From CAZRIE01 sp964600075 (GTDB taxonomy: Bacteria > Bacteroidota > Bacteroidia > Flavobacteriales > Flavobacteriaceae), in the NCBI GenBank assembly GCA_964600075.1, contig CAZRIE010000008.1:1-64000 (forward strand): DNA of 64,000 nt, in the 5' to 3' direction. This document shows positions 62,499 through 64,000 of this stretch, piece after piece. The first letter of the stretch is position 1. Each line of letters begins with the position of its first letter. The notes under the pieces are model-generated. The model worked only from the letters and a program-made list of their open reading frames with translations. It made no database searches and had not been told where the DNA came from. The position numbers were made by a program, and so were the translations under genes.

Positions 62499-63913
62499 GG
62501 GCCATCACGCTATTTTTTATAGGCCTTTTTTGGGTCAGTTTTGCCATACATGGCCAATATAAACAAGTGTTGTATGATTTTGTTGAGATTCCACAGGCTG
62601 CAATGGTCAACCCTGGAGTACTGACCGATTTTCAATTGTACAGTGGTATACCTGTAGTTTCAGGAATATATGTGCAAGGAGGTTCGAGCGGTATTTCGGT
62701 AAACGACCTTTTTGCGAACGACGGCCTTGATATAAACGATAAGATCAGAGATCGCGCCATTTCCGCGATGAATCCAAGAGACGAAATCAATAGTACGTTT
62801 CAATTGGAACTACTGAATTTTGGTTTTAGGGGAAGAAACCCTGATAACTTTTATACAGCGGGTATTTATATCTTGGGGGACGCCATTACGTATTGGCCTC
62901 AAGATTTTGCCATTTTGGCCTTCGAAGGCAATGTCGATAGGTTGAACCAGCGTTTTGATTTGGGAGACCTCAAAGCCCGAGGTGAAATGGTAAATGTTTT
63001 TCATTTTGGCCTTAATAAAAAAGTAGATAACGATCTTACCGTTGGTTTAAGGGGGAAACTATACTCTAGCATGCTTGATTTTAATTCGACAAAAAATAAA
63101 GGTTTTTTCGTAACAAGGGAAGGCCAGAACAATAGTTTTGAAAATACTTTAAATGCCGATATGAGGTCACGGTCATCTGGCTTTAATGAAATACAGAATG
63201 CGGCAGATGACGGCACACTTCCAGGTGTTCTTGCAAAAAGGGCGTTTTTCGGTGGTAACTTGGGGCTGGGCGTTGACCTTGGTTTTACCTATCAGTTGAA
63301 CAAACAAATGATACTCACAGGAAGCCTTTTAGATCTTGGCTTTATTTATCACACGAATGACGTATTCAACTATACGTTAAAAGGAAATACAACTGTAGAG
63401 GGTATTGAGGCTATCCTACCTGATGAGATATCTAATCCCGACACCGGTTTTTGGGAAAAATTTCTGGATGAAGTACCTGTTGAAGATGATCGAAAAAACT
63501 ATGTAGCTTTCTTGCCGACCAAGCTCTATGCTTCTTTACGCTATAATTTTGGTGAACCCTTTGAGAGCAGGGCGAATTGTGAATGTGGGGTCAATACCTC
63601 TAGTAATTCTATACGTTCAAAATACACCAATAGCCTGGGCGGTCAATTGTTTATGGTAAATCGTCCACGGGGCCCGCAGGCCGCTTTGACTGCGTTTTAT
63701 CAGAGACGATTTGGCAATTCTATGGCTATTAAAGCTACCTATACCGTAGATAAGTTTTCTTATACCAATCTCGGTCTTGGTCTCAATTTACAGGCTGGCT
63801 ATGTAAATTTCTATGTTATGGCCGATAATCTATTGTCCTATCGCAATATCGCAGCTAGCCGATATGCTTCTTTTCAGTTAGGATTAAATATCATATCTTG
63901 GGGCAAGAAATGA
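62495..63913 (+). CDS. DUF5723 outer-membrane beta-barrel protein
   Basis: A 472-residue protein with a signal peptide (about residues 1-20, ending IHGQ) and a long series of amphipathic beta strands (FAILAFEGNVDRLNQRF near 137, VGLRGKLYSSMLDFNS near 182, and NLGLGLNLQAGYVNFY near 428), matching the DUF5723 barrel family. Function unknown; a surface or transport barrel is likely. The ATG overlaps the lipoprotein stop. Confidence 0.82.
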   Translation: MRAITLFFIGLFWVSFAIHGQYKQVLYDFVEIPQAAMVNPGVLTDFQLYSGIPVVSGIYVQGGSSGISVNDLFANDGLDINDKIRDRAISAMNPRDEINSTFQLELLNFGFRGRNPDNFYTAGIYILGDAITYWPQDFAILAFEGNVDRLNQRFDLGDLKARGEMVNVFHFGLNKKVDNDLTVGLRGKLYSSMLDFNSTKNKGFFVTREGQNNSFENTLNADMRSRSSGFNEIQNAADDGTLPGVLAKRAFFGGNLGLGVDLGFTYQLNKQMILTGSLLDLGFIYHTNDVFNYTLKGNTTVEGIEAILPDEISNPDTGFWEKFLDEVPVEDDRKNYVAFLPTKLYASLRYNFGEPFESRANCECGVNTSSNSIRSKYTNSLGGQLFMVNRPRGPQAALTAFYQRRFGNSMAIKATYTVDKFSYTNLGLGLNLQAGYVNFYVMADNLLSYRNIAASRYASFQLGLNIISWGKK

Positions 63914-64000
63914 TACCAGCGCTGCCCCTATTTCTATAGGTTCTAGTTTTGGCACGCTTTTTTCATATTACTTTTATACAAATAGTTAAATTCAAAAATT

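Noticed and set aside
1..64000. CRISPR arrays, insertion sequences or defence islands
   Set aside because: No direct-repeat array, transposase or characteristic defence gene was seen in any reading.

Overview
The window reads as chromosomal core DNA of a marine-type Flavobacteriaceae (Bacteroidota). The evidence is seen in the sequence. Genes use Bacteroidota promoters (TTG, about 19-21 bp, then TAnnTTTG) with few Shine-Dalgarno sites. Several families typical of the group occur: DUF2797, DUF2911, DUF6089, DUF5723, a DUF7033-like polysaccharide deacetylase relative, FolK-deoxynucleoside kinase and HPRT-adenylate kinase fusions, and an alpha-2-macroglobulin with a SusC-like segment. There is also a remnant of a giant gliding/type IX-type adhesin. 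No phage, insertion sequence, CRISPR array or defence island is visible. Base composition and codon use look even by eye.

Layout. 1-33 is the 5' part of a tRNA, probably Gly. 0.4-12.6 kb holds mutS, an SpoU-type RNA methyltransferase, the folK-dNK fusion, sppA with a queuosine-precursor transporter, a large AsmA-like protein, an MDR oxidoreductase and a DUF2797 protein. 12.6-14.8 kb has a GH3-family gene and a small alpha/beta hydrolase, closed by a strong terminator. 14.9-18.4 kb is the proteostasis set tig, clpP, clpX. 18.5-22.3 kb carries a PF04020 membrane protein, an esterase, pdxJ, a CBS protein and nadK. 22.3-28.1 kb is the envelope cluster: DUF6089, uppS, bamA and two Skp/OmpH chaperones. 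28.1-33.8 kb has a glycosyltransferase, a methyltransferase, a KAS III enzyme and gcvP. 33.9-36.2 kb contains a UbiA-like membrane protein, a soluble zinc anti-sigma-like protein, its ECF sigma factor and a divergent rhodanese lipoprotein. 36.2-42 kb is rich in nucleotide metabolism (5'-nucleotidase, purE, purK, hpt-adk) plus an M3 peptidase. 42-47.7 kb holds GNAT, DUF2911, PhoD, obgE, a DUF4136 lipoprotein and small membrane proteins. 47.8-55.9 kb is a leftward locus of a 2045-residue alpha-2-macroglobulin, a CxxC/carboxypeptidase-regulatory protein and a transglutaminase-like protein. 56-57.4 kb has an SDR enzyme and a degraded adhesin fragment. 57.4-63.9 kb runs rightward: mpl, a small secreted peptide, radC, the DUF7033-like protein, a YjjG nucleotidase, a lipoprotein and a DUF5723 barrel.

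How the genes work together: most serve housekeeping, namely DNA repair, protein folding and turnover, outer-membrane assembly, undecaprenyl and murein metabolism, purine salvage and cofactor synthesis. No clear new multi-gene system stands out. The best leads are the soluble ECF sigma/anti-sigma pair beside the rhodanese lipoprotein, the SusC-like segment inside the alpha-2-macroglobulin, the deacetylase relative that appears to have lost its metal ligands, two perfect 18-bp palindromes in intergenic DNA, and the adhesin remnant.
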